7,881 nt of DNA, from positions 1 to 7,881 of the forward strand of contig DHVX01000015.1 in assembly GCA_002412885.1 (NCBI GenBank), written 5' to 3'. This document shows positions 1 to 5,409 of this stretch, piece by piece (position 1 is the stretch's first letter; each line of letters opens with the position of its first letter). Below the pieces are notes generated by a model, which ran no database searches, was not told the DNA's origin, and saw only the letters and a program-made list of their open reading frames with translations. The DNA is from Bacteroidales bacterium UBA5197. GTDB lineage: Bacteria > Bacteroidota > Bacteroidia > Bacteroidales > Lentimicrobiaceae. The translations under genes and the position numbers were made by a program.

Positions 1-144
1 AAAGTTTATGAAATCCCTGCCCGTAATCTTGGCGAAGGTGTTCATAAATTCCAGATCAACGCTGCCAATCTGAAAGCCGGTATTTATACCTATTCAGTAA
101 TTGCCAATGGCGAGCGTACAACCCGCAAAATGATGGTTAAGTAA
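1..144 (+). CDS. C-terminal fragment of a T9SS-secreted protein (sorting domain only)
   Basis: This is an open frame from base 1 to a TAA stop at 142-144, giving the last 47 residues of a gene that begins outside the window. The fragment starts KVYEIPARNLGEGVH and ends with TRKMMVK. It matches the second half of a type A T9SS C-terminal sorting domain, including the GIYTYSV strand, NGERTTRK and a basic C-terminus. Such domains direct proteins across the outer membrane through the type IX system and are then cleaved or anchored. The last 144 nt differ at only 7 positions from the end of the next gene (2492-2635), with two amino-acid changes (S to K and G to A relative to the downstream copy). 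The two genes are therefore probably tandem paralogues, or share a recently copied sorting domain. The functional part of the protein is not visible, so nothing can be said about its activity. Confidence 0.85.
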   Translation, partial: KVYEIPARNLGEGVHKFQINAANLKAGIYTYSVIANGERTTRKMMVK

Positions 145-168
145 GCTTAATCCTCATTTTTTAAGAAG

Positions 169-200
169 AAGGCTGCACTTAGGTGTGGCCTTTTTCTTTT
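169..200 (+). terminator. Rho-independent terminator after the first T9SS gene
   Basis: AAGGCTGCAC (169-178) pairs with GTGTGGCCTT (183-192) across a 4-nt TTAG loop, giving a 10-bp stem with two wobble pairs. A T-rich tract (TTTTTCTTTT, 191-200) follows. It starts 24 nt after the stop codon. An almost identical hairpin follows the second gene at 2661-2690. Confidence 0.85.
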
Positions 201-223
201 GTGGTGAAGTAGGATCACGATTT

Positions 224-334
224 GGCAGACACGGAGACGGGGGGATGGGGGGATGGGGGGATGGGGGGACAAGGAGACGGGGAGATGGGAGATAGGCAGA
301 CACGGAGACGGGGAGACAAGGAGACGGGGGGAGA
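224..334. repeat. G-rich simple-repeat tract with a G-quadruplex motif
   Basis: This is a purine-rich, low-complexity tract. It contains four runs of exactly six G separated by AT (239-268, an 8-bp period), a textbook G-quadruplex pattern. Around it are irregular GGAGACGG, GGAGATGG and ACAAGGAGAC words. The 19-mer GGCAGACACGGAGACGGGG occurs twice, at 224 and 295, 71 bp apart. No coding frame is supported. Most of 267-289 recurs in reverse orientation at 7434-7456. Confidence 0.85.
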
Positions 335-350
335 ATTTCTAATTTCCAAT

Positions 351-587
351 TGACCTAACAAGTTTTCTTCCAACTTGTGAGGTCTTCTTGTTTTAATATG
401 GCGAAGCGAAGGCCCGAAGCGAGTTATAAGTGACCTAACAAGTTTTCTTCCAACTTGTGAGGTCTTCTTGTCTTAATATGGCGAAGCGAACTCCTGAATC
501 GAGTAATAAGTGACCTAACAAGTTTTCTTCCAACTTGTGAGGTCTTCTTGTTTTAATATGGCGAAGCGAACGCCCGAAGCGAGTAAA
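351..587 (+). repeat. Three tandem 80-bp units, each with a hairpin and T-rich tail
   Basis: Units begin at 351, 431 and 511, an exact 80-bp period; the third is cut short near 587. Each unit starts with GACCTAACAAGTT, a TTCTTCC loop, then AACTTGTGAGGTC (stems 352-364/372-384, 432-444/452-464 and 512-524/532-544). This is a 13-bp stem with one A-G mismatch that is the same in all three units. After each stem come TTCTTG and a T-rich stretch, then ATGGCGAAGCGAA and a variable GCCCGAAGCGAGT-like block. The units differ mainly in that last block. The hairpin plus T-tail looks like a terminator on the plus strand. A displaced, damaged copy lies at 2704-2778. Confidence 0.9.
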
Positions 588-653
588 CAAACAGACAGCT
601 ACATCAGATTTAGCAATCTAAAAATATATATTATTGATTTAAACAAATATTAT

Positions 654-661
654 TAGCTTTG
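654..661 (+). promoter_or_regulatory. Probable Bacteroidota -7 element for the T9SS protein gene
   Basis: TAGCTTTG fits the Bacteroidota primary sigma -7 consensus TAnnTTTG and lies 42 nt upstream of the ATG at 704 in a very AT-rich leader. The -33 partner is weak: ATTG at 633-636, 17 nt away, is slightly closer than usual. No Shine-Dalgarno sequence precedes the ATG, which is normal for this phylum. Confidence 0.5.
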
Positions 662-703
662 CTATCTATATAAATAACATTAATCCACCCTTAAATTTCA
701 CCT

Positions 704-2635
704 ATGAAAACAGCACTACTCTTAATTCTGAGTTGCTCATTGACTCTCTCAACATTCGCACAAAGCAGAAACTATTCTGCTTTCGAAAAGAGAGACGTAA
801 AACCTGTTGCAACAAAACTTGAAACCCAACACCAAAGTCAGGTCTCTCCTGAGATCAACAGCTCTTCCTTTGACCGAAGCACATTGGTTACTGAAAGAAT
901 CGACATTTCTTCCTCATCCAATATGTTTGGAATTTTCATTGCCGACCAAAGAGTTGTTTCAGCACAACCTGGTGCAAACATGATAACTTTTGGAAACAGA
1001 GCAGGTGGCTCATTCGGTGCCACCGGAAATGATTTAAGGATTGCCTTTTCGACTGATTTAGGCAATAGTTTCACAAACTTTACCGTTTCCCCGTTGGCTG
1101 GAAGTGGTTTTATGTTCAGGTATCCCAGTGTCAGCATTTTCAACCCTGCCGGAAACACTAACACTGAGAATATGCTTGCAGTTTATAGCGGTCCGTTTAC
1201 CGACGCTGCAGGCTGGAAAGGCCAGTATTATGGCAGCTGCAATCTTGACGGCACAAATGTAAACACCACTTTCGACAACAATGAACCAACCGTTTACATC
1301 AACCATTTAAATATGGGTCTTGTTGCCCTGCCTGATGGTCATGTACATGTCGCCTCAAACAGACTCAATGGCACTTCGGCGAGTTATACCCATGAGGGCT
1401 GGGAAGTTCAGAACGGAATGTACAATGCCGAAACCAACACAATTGACTGGGCTGATGAACCGGTAAAAATACAGCCAGTACTGCTTGAAGACGGACGAAC
1501 CGATGCAGACAGAATGGTATTCTCTGCTGATGGTTCAGTTGGCTATATTGTAGCCACAGGCATCGATGCAGACCCTGAATATAATCTTTATGGTGTAGAA
1601 TGGCCGATTGTTTACAAAACAACAGACCATGGTGTAACCTGGGATAAAATTCCTGCTTTTGATTTTTCTGAATTAAAAGCCTTTAATGAATATTTATGGC
1701 CTTTGCGTGCCGACTTTGATAAAGTTGTACCAAAATGGTATAACAAATGGGCTGCTGCAGAAAACCAGTCCAGCAATGGTGTAACCGTTGACAAAAACGG
1801 AAATCTGCATATTGCAGCATTTGTAAGAAGCACTTATTCTATACACCCCGATTCATTGAACTACGTTTATTCAGAAGAGCCAAGCCTTATGTTCAACGTA
1901 TTTATGGAAGGAGACGGAACATGGAATGCTATTTTTGTTGACTCTATCCGTACAGAGAAGCATGTTTTTAGTACACTCGATATGGACCAGAGAATATCAA
2001 TGAGCAGAACAGAAGATGGTTCTAAAGTTTTTGTAACATGGGCTGATACTGACACCAGATTGTGGGGCAGCACATTCACCACAAACATGGCACCTGATGT
2101 ATTTTCATGGGGAATTGACATTGACAGCAGACTTTACACAGACCCTACAAATTTCACAGCATTCTCTGACATCTGGGGCGATAATTTCTGGCTACATGTT
2201 TCTGACATGGTGTTAACAGAAGCTGACCAATATCATGTTCCTGTGTCAACATCAACATCCGGAGCTACCGCTGATGATGCCGTTACTCATCATTTTGTGC
2301 GCGGTATTTCATTCCTGGAGTCTGAATTTATCAACATCAACAACAAGTATTCAGTGTTACCTAATAGCTCTGAAAGCTTGATTAGTGTAAAACAAAACTT
2401 CCCCAACCCATTCAATGGAACCACTCAGGTTGATGTAACCCTTGCAAAAACCGCTCAGGTTAGCCTTGAGGTTTACAACATTGTTGGACAGAAAGTTTAT
2501 GAAATCCCTGCCCGCAATCTTGGCGAAGGAGTTCATTCATTCCAGATCAACGCTGGCAATCTGAAAGCTGGTATTTATACCTATTCAGTAATTGCCAATG
2601 GCGAACGTACAACCCGCAAAATGATGGTTAAGTAA
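704..2635 (+). CDS. T9SS-secreted Asp-box (BNR-like) beta-propeller protein of unknown substrate
   Basis: The 643-residue protein begins with a lipid-free signal peptide (residues 1-19/20, MKTALLLILSC to TFAQ). The body is rich in short beta-strand motifs and contains two Asp-box patterns: STDLGNSF at 116-123 and TTDHGVTW at 306-313. Propeller-like strands such as VTVDKNGNLHIAAF (about 360-373) and DGSKVFVTWADTD (about 438-450) are also present. Asp boxes are typical of sialidase/BNR folds but do not prove hydrolase activity, and no sialidase arginine triad was identified. Residues about 561-643 form a type A T9SS sorting domain (QNFPNPFN, EVYNIVGQKVY, GIYTYSV, TRKMMVK). The protein is thus likely exported through the Sec and type IX pathways to the surface or medium. 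Its C-terminal 48 codons, stop included, are nearly identical to the gene fragment at 1-144. The ATG at 704 is chosen because the signal peptide starts there. The frame is certain and the function is not. Confidence 0.93.
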   Translation: MKTALLLILSCSLTLSTFAQSRNYSAFEKRDVKPVATKLETQHQSQVSPEINSSSFDRSTLVTERIDISSSSNMFGIFIADQRVVSAQPGANMITFGNRAGGSFGATGNDLRIAFSTDLGNSFTNFTVSPLAGSGFMFRYPSVSIFNPAGNTNTENMLAVYSGPFTDAAGWKGQYYGSCNLDGTNVNTTFDNNEPTVYINHLNMGLVALPDGHVHVASNRLNGTSASYTHEGWEVQNGMYNAETNTIDWADEPVKIQPVLLEDGRTDADRMVFSADGSVGYIVATGIDADPEYNLYGVEWPIVYKTTDHGVTWDKIPAFDFSELKAFNEYLWPLRADFDKVVPKWYNKWAAAENQSSNGVTVDKNGNLHIAAFVRSTYSIHPDSLNYVYSEEPSLMFNVFMEGDGTWNAIFVDSIRTEKHVFSTLDMDQRISMSRTEDGSKVFVTWADTDTRLWGSTFTTNMAPDVFSWGIDIDSRLYTDPTNFTAFSDIWGDNFWLHVSDMVLTEADQYHVPVSTSTSGATADDAVTHHFVRGISFLESEFININNKYSVLPNSSESLISVKQNFPNPFNGTTQVDVTLAKTAQVSLEVYNIVGQKVYEIPARNLGEGVHSFQINAGNLKAGIYTYSVIANGERTTRKMMVK

Positions 2636-2660
2636 TCTTCTGCCTCATTATTTTAAGAAA

Positions 2661-2690
2661 AAGGCTGCACCCCAGGTGTAGCCTTTTTTA
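2661..2690 (+). terminator. Rho-independent terminator after the T9SS protein gene
   Basis: AAGGCTGCAC (2661-2670) pairs with GTGTAGCCTT (2676-2685) around a CCCAG loop and is followed by TTTTTTATTTT. It is the counterpart of the 169-200 terminator. One pair has changed from T-G there to T-A here, and the loop differs, so the stem is conserved while the sequence drifts. Confidence 0.85.
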
Positions 2691-2703
2691 TTTTGTGGTG
2701 AAG

Positions 2704-2778
2704 ACTTCTTAAAATATTATGGCGAAGCGAAGGCCCGAATCGAGTAAAAAGTGACCTAACAAGTTTTCTTCCAACTTG
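2704..2778 (+). repeat. Broken copy of the 80-bp hairpin repeat
   Basis: ATGGCGAAGCGAAGGCCCGAA and the following GAGT block, then TGACCTAACAAGTT-TTCTTCC-AACTTG, match the 351-587 array in the same orientation and order but out of phase: the tail of one unit, then the head of the next. The right stem arm stops after AACTTG at 2778 and runs into unrelated sequence, so only a 6-bp stem remains and its terminator function is probably lost. Confidence 0.8.
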
Positions 2779-2794
2779 AATTCAATGGTATTCA

Positions 2795-2881
2795 AAGCGG
2801 AATTGCAACCGAGGCTGCCTAAGCGGACGAGCCTGCCCGACTGCGCCAGGCAGGCAGGCTCAGCGAAGCTAAATTCCGCTT
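2795..2881. repeat. Imperfect nested inverted-repeat element, about 87 bp
   Basis: AAGCGGAATT (2795-2804) is the exact reverse complement of AATTCCGCTT (2872-2881). Inside, CTAAGCGGA (2819-2827) can alternatively pair with TCCGCTTAG (2875-2883), and GAGCCTGCC (2829-2837) with GGCAGGCTC (2853-2861). The segment could fold into a long cruciform or RNA hairpin. It carries no open frame, and its size and terminal inverted repeats suggest a REP/MITE-like remnant. No target-site duplication was identified. Confidence 0.6.
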
Positions 2882-2917
2882 AGCCGGGTAATACAAGATT
2901 TCCAACATTTTATCAAT

Positions 2918-2979
2918 ACTTCCGACTTTGGCAGGATTTCACTTCCGACTTTGGCAGCTTTTTACTTCCGACTTTGGCA
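2918..2979. repeat. Three direct 16-bp repeats at exact 23-bp spacing
   Basis: ACTTCCGACTTTGGCA occurs at 2918-2933, 2941-2956 and 2964-2979 with no mismatches. The two 7-bp spacers (GGATTTC and GCTTTTT) differ. The lack of spacer conservation alongside identical 16-mers is what protein-binding iterons look like, but the same pattern can come from repeat expansion. No replication gene or promoter is adjacent. Confidence 0.8.
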
Positions 2980-3054
2980 TTTATAAGATGGAAAAGAAAA
3001 AGCTAGACTTTCATGGTGTGCGAAAAACTAGTAAAACCATGGTGAGGCTAAGAA

Positions 3055-3087
3055 AACCTTCCAGGTTGGAAGAAAACCTGGAAGGTT
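3055..3087 (-). repeat. Perfect 13-bp hairpin with the TTCTTCC loop on the minus strand
   Basis: AACCTTCCAGGTT (3055-3067) and AACCTGGAAGGTT (3075-3087) are exact reverse complements around GGAAGAA, which reads TTCTTCC on the minus strand. That is the same loop as in the 80-bp array, although the stem sequence differs. On the minus strand it is followed by TTCTTAG, so it could act as a second, weaker terminator behind the one at 3091-3136. Confidence 0.75.
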
Positions 3088-3090
3088 AAC

Positions 3091-3136
3091 ATAAAAAAAG
3101 AAGACCTAACAAGTTGAAAGAGAACTTGTTAGGTCT
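3091..3136 (-). terminator. Intrinsic terminator of the M23 peptidase gene
   Basis: AGACCTAACAAGTT (3102-3115) pairs perfectly with AACTTGTTAGGTCT (3123-3136) over 14 bp with a 7-nt loop. Read on the minus strand it is followed by TCTTTTTTTAT (3091-3101), a good U-tract. It lies about 90 nt beyond the TAG stop at 3228. The stem is the same as in the 80-bp array at 351-587 without its mismatch, but the loop differs (GAAAGAG on the plus strand). Confidence 0.85.
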
Positions 3137-3172
3137 CCATATAATCGTAAATCCACATTCCGAAATCCGAAA

Positions 3173-3227
3173 TAGAAATTAGAAATTACCCTTCGACAAA
3201 AGCTCAGGGACCAGAAATTAGAAATTC
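3173..3227. repeat. Short dispersed-repeat debris next to the M23 stop
   Basis: GAAATTAGAAATT-type words occur twice (about 3174-3187 and 3214-3227) around CCCTTCGACAAAAGCTCAGG (3189-3208). The latter resembles a CCCTTCGAC...GCTCAGGG repeat that I recall as common in Bacteroidota intergenic DNA. The reverse complement of GAAATTAGAAATTC also occurs at about 333-346. No coding content is seen here. Confidence 0.45.
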
Positions 3228-4505
3228 CTATATAGGCATCACCGTTCTTTTAGCCGGCATATTCAATGAATCATGCTGTCTGGTAAGCTTCAATCTCAAT
3301 TGATTGAAATCGACCAAAAGTTCCTTTTTCACCGGTAATGCCGGAGGAGACTCAACCTTAAGCGGATCAACCGGAGTTCCGTTTTTGTAAAATCTAAAAT
3401 CGAGATGAGGACCGGTGGAAAGTCCTGTACTTCCTACATAACCAATTACCTGACCCTGACTTACCCTTGCTCCTGTTTTTATTCCCGGGCCATAACCACT
3501 CAGATGCAGATAAGCCGTTGAATAGGTTGCATTATGTTTGATCTTAACCATTCGTCCGGCGCCACCTGCATATTTTACGTCGGTAACGGTTCCGCTGCCC
3601 ACTGAATGTACAGGTGTTCCTTTAGGTGCGGCATAATCAACGCCATGATGAGGTCTGCGGATACGCAAAACCGGATGCATCCTGCTGTTGGAAAAACGTG
3701 AGCTGATCCTTGAGAACTTTAACGGTGCTTTCAAAAATGCTTTACGAAGGCTCATCCCTGTTTCATCAAAATAGTCAACAGCGCCATCCTGAATATACCG
3801 GAAAGCATAAATATCCTTGCCTGCATGATTAAATCTGGCCGATGAAATGTTGCCCATCCCGATCTGCTCATTATCTACCACAAGCTCTTCATAAAAAACG
3901 GTAAAATTATCGCCGGGCTGAATGGCATAAAAGTCGATGCTCCACGCGTAAATTTCTGATAACTCCACCGCCAGGTTGGGACTTGCGCCTGCTGCAATAA
4001 CTGCATTCCACAATGACGAAGTAATTTTTCCGGAAGCAGCCCGGATTCTGACAGTTATCTCTTTCTCTCCAGTATGAATATGCAGCGAATCACCGGTTTC
4101 AAAAACCACATATCGGGTCGGGCTTTGCTCGTAAATGAGGTAAACGGCTTTTCTGAGACTGTCATTGCTGCACATAACAGTGTATTTGTTGCCGGTTTTG
4201 ATTTTCCTTACATCAAAAATGCCTTCTGATTTTCGTACAAGCTTTTCAACTGCCTGTTGACCGATTTTGTATTTCAGAAGAATAGATGAAAGATTGTCAC
4301 CACTCTTCACTTCATCTTTAATAATAATAAGAGAATCAACAGCAATTCCAAATTCATACCTTGGTACTGGTTCGTAAACTGTTTCTTCTTCATCAGGTAC
4401 TGTATTCAACCCTGATACATAATAATCAACAGCAAAAAGGAGTAACAATGCAACTGCAACAACAGCAACAATTTCGAGCAATCTTTTACGCGTAAAAAAT
4501 GTCAT
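3228..4505 (-). CDS. Membrane-anchored MepM/YebA-like M23 family peptidase with LysM-like segment
   Basis: The 425-residue protein is probably a peptidoglycan endopeptidase or a regulator of one, acting in the periplasm. Residues about 10-29 form one N-terminal transmembrane segment after a basic start (RKR). Residues about 63-110 (EVKSGDNLSSILLKY) look like a LysM/OapA-type wall-binding module. A Csd3-like middle domain follows (SEIYAWSIDFYAIQPGDNF, about 183-201), then the M23 domain (about 263-385), with order and wording close to E. coli MepM. Zn/catalytic positions visible are H286 and D290 (HHGVD), H334 (YLHLS) and H367. The usual HxH ends as H367-L-D369; the codon at 3399-3401 reads GAT on the coding strand. 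That loses the normal third Zn ligand unless Asp serves instead. The ATG at 4505 is the only start that keeps the membrane anchor. It is transcribed as a single gene or downstream of iorAB and ends at a strong hairpin terminator (3091-3136). Confidence 0.92.
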   Translation of the reverse strand: MTFFTRKRLLEIVAVVAVALLLLFAVDYYVSGLNTVPDEEETVYEPVPRYEFGIAVDSLIIIKDEVKSGDNLSSILLKYKIGQQAVEKLVRKSEGIFDVRKIKTGNKYTVMCSNDSLRKAVYLIYEQSPTRYVVFETGDSLHIHTGEKEITVRIRAASGKITSSLWNAVIAAGASPNLAVELSEIYAWSIDFYAIQPGDNFTVFYEELVVDNEQIGMGNISSARFNHAGKDIYAFRYIQDGAVDYFDETGMSLRKAFLKAPLKFSRISSRFSNSRMHPVLRIRRPHHGVDYAAPKGTPVHSVGSGTVTDVKYAGGAGRMVKIKHNATYSTAYLHLSGYGPGIKTGARVSQGQVIGYVGSTGLSTGPHLDFRFYKNGTPVDPLKVESPPALPVKKELLVDFNQLRLKLTRQHDSLNMPAKRTVMPI

Positions 4506-4565
4506 CAGCCAGTAATTTTTAAAATTTTCAACTTCATAAAAACGGGTTCCGCCTGCACTTATTGT

Positions 4566-4595
4566 AAAGAAGCGGATGAAATCACCCGCTTCTTT
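4566..4595. terminator. 10-bp hairpin upstream of the M23 gene, T-tract on the plus side
   Basis: AAAGAAGCGG (4566-4575) pairs exactly with CCGCTTCTTT (4586-4595) around a 10-nt loop. On the plus strand the stem runs into TTTATA, a better U-tract than on the minus strand (TTTACAAT). It lies between iorB and the M23 gene, both on the minus strand, so it could be a weak or bidirectional terminator for iorAB. No plus-strand gene lies upstream of it. Confidence 0.5.
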
Positions 4596-4634
4596 TTATA
4601 AATATTTCCCATCTCAATCTTTTACCCTCCCCAT

Positions 4635-4656
4635 CCCTCCCTATGAAAAGGGAGGG
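4635..4656. repeat. CCCTCCC/GGGAGGG palindrome
   Basis: CCCTCCC (4635-4641) and GGGAGGG (4650-4656) are exact reverse complements around TATGAAAA. A similar ACCCTCCCC word lies just upstream (about 4624-4632) and could compete for pairing. This kind of hairpin is familiar from Bacteroidota intergenic DNA. No T-tract follows on either strand, so it is called a repeat rather than a terminator. Confidence 0.55.
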
Positions 4657-4729
4657 TGTGCATCCTACTTAGTTGGTGATGGTTTTTTCAGATGCTGATA
4701 TTTTAAGTTTTCCCTTGTGACACTGAGCG

Positions 4730-4749
4730 GTTCCGATAGCTATCAGAAC
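4730..4749. repeat. GATAGCTATC-centred 20-bp palindrome
   Basis: GTTCCGATAGCTATCAGAAC is a near-perfect palindrome with one C-A mismatch between its 10-bp halves. I recall the core CCGATAGCTATCGG as a frequent dispersed palindrome in Bacteroidota. It sits about 75 nt after the iorB stop. The rest of 4506-4822 shows no gene. Confidence 0.55.
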
Positions 4750-4822
4750 GAAACAACAGGGAGAACAAATAACTCTTTTGAGGAATTTATTTTTATCTTT
4801 CACGAACTATCAACAAATCAGA

Positions 4823-5407
4823 TCAATTCATTTTGCTCATGGCAAGATTGCGGCCTGCTTCAAGTGCATCCAGATTTACCTGTACCACTTCGTCGCCTTT
4901 CTTTCTGAAAATAGAACGGATGGCTTCCTGAAGTGACTCGTATTCAATATCCAGAAACGGAGATGCAGCACCCAAAATCACCATATTGGCTGATTTGGGA
5001 GATCCCATCTGGCGCGCAATTTCATCAGCATCCAATGCAATATGACGTGGCAAAGCTTCAATCTCAGCCATAATTTTATCCATTTCAGGATAATTCTTTA
5101 TGTTGATAAATGGCTTTGTGTTGGTAATCAGCCAACCGCCCGATGATAGCATAGGAAGATATCGAAGCGACTCCATAGGCTCAACCGAGATTATCATATC
5201 CGCTTTCCCCATAGGAATTAGATCTGACGCAATTTCGCGATCGCTGATGCGGAGGTTCGATTGCACATCACCGCCTCGTTGGCTCATGCCGTGAACTTCG
5301 GCCTGTTTCAGGTACAAACCTTTGCTGAGCGCAGCAGTACCAATGGTTGCAGCAATCGAGAGAATTCCCTGACCGCCTACACCTGCAAGTATTATATCTT
5401 TTTTCAT
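4823..5407 (-). CDS. iorB: Indolepyruvate:ferredoxin oxidoreductase subunit beta
   Basis: The 194-residue protein has the length and motifs of IorB, the gamma-type domain of the 2-oxoacid:ferredoxin oxidoreductase superfamily. It shows an N-terminal glycine loop GVGGQGILS (9-17), EVHGMSQRGG (37-46), ISVEPMESLRYL (73-84) and the late GSPKSANMVILGA (135-147). With IorA it oxidises indolepyruvate, phenylpyruvate and related aryl pyruvates with CoA to aryl-acetyl-CoA and CO2, passing electrons to ferredoxin in the cytoplasm. Its ATG lies 2 nt after the iorA stop, with a strong GGAGG site inside the end of iorA, so the two are one translationally linked unit. The stop is TGA at 4823-4825. The gene is intact and the product call is confident. 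The exact substrate range cannot be read from sequence, and the name could fit a broader 2-oxoacid oxidoreductase. Confidence 0.94.
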   Translation of the reverse strand: MKKDIILAGVGGQGILSIAATIGTAALSKGLYLKQAEVHGMSQRGGDVQSNLRISDREIASDLIPMGKADMIISVEPMESLRYLPMLSSGGWLITNTKPFINIKNYPEMDKIMAEIEALPRHIALDADEIARQMGSPKSANMVILGAASPFLDIEYESLQEAIRSIFRKKGDEVVQVNLDALEAGRNLAMSKMN

Positions 5408-5409
5408 GA

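Noticed and set aside
351..587. CRISPR-like array
   Set aside because: Units are directly adjacent 80-mers with no unique spacers and no cas genes nearby.
838..2121. Several 73-108 residue minus-strand frames inside the T9SS protein gene
   Set aside because: All lie antisense within a full-length gene with signal peptide and sorting domain, and none has its own signals.
2795..2881. Insertion sequence
   Set aside because: It is too short for a transposase, and no target-site duplication could be identified. It is kept only as an inverted-repeat element.
2918..2979. Replication-origin iterons or a short CRISPR
   Set aside because: There are only three copies, no rep or dnaA gene and no DnaA-box cluster, and the 7-bp spacers are too short for CRISPR.
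4717..4908. 63-residue plus-strand frame overlapping the end of iorB
   Set aside because: It overlaps iorB antisense, has low-complexity composition, no recognisable motif and no promoter.
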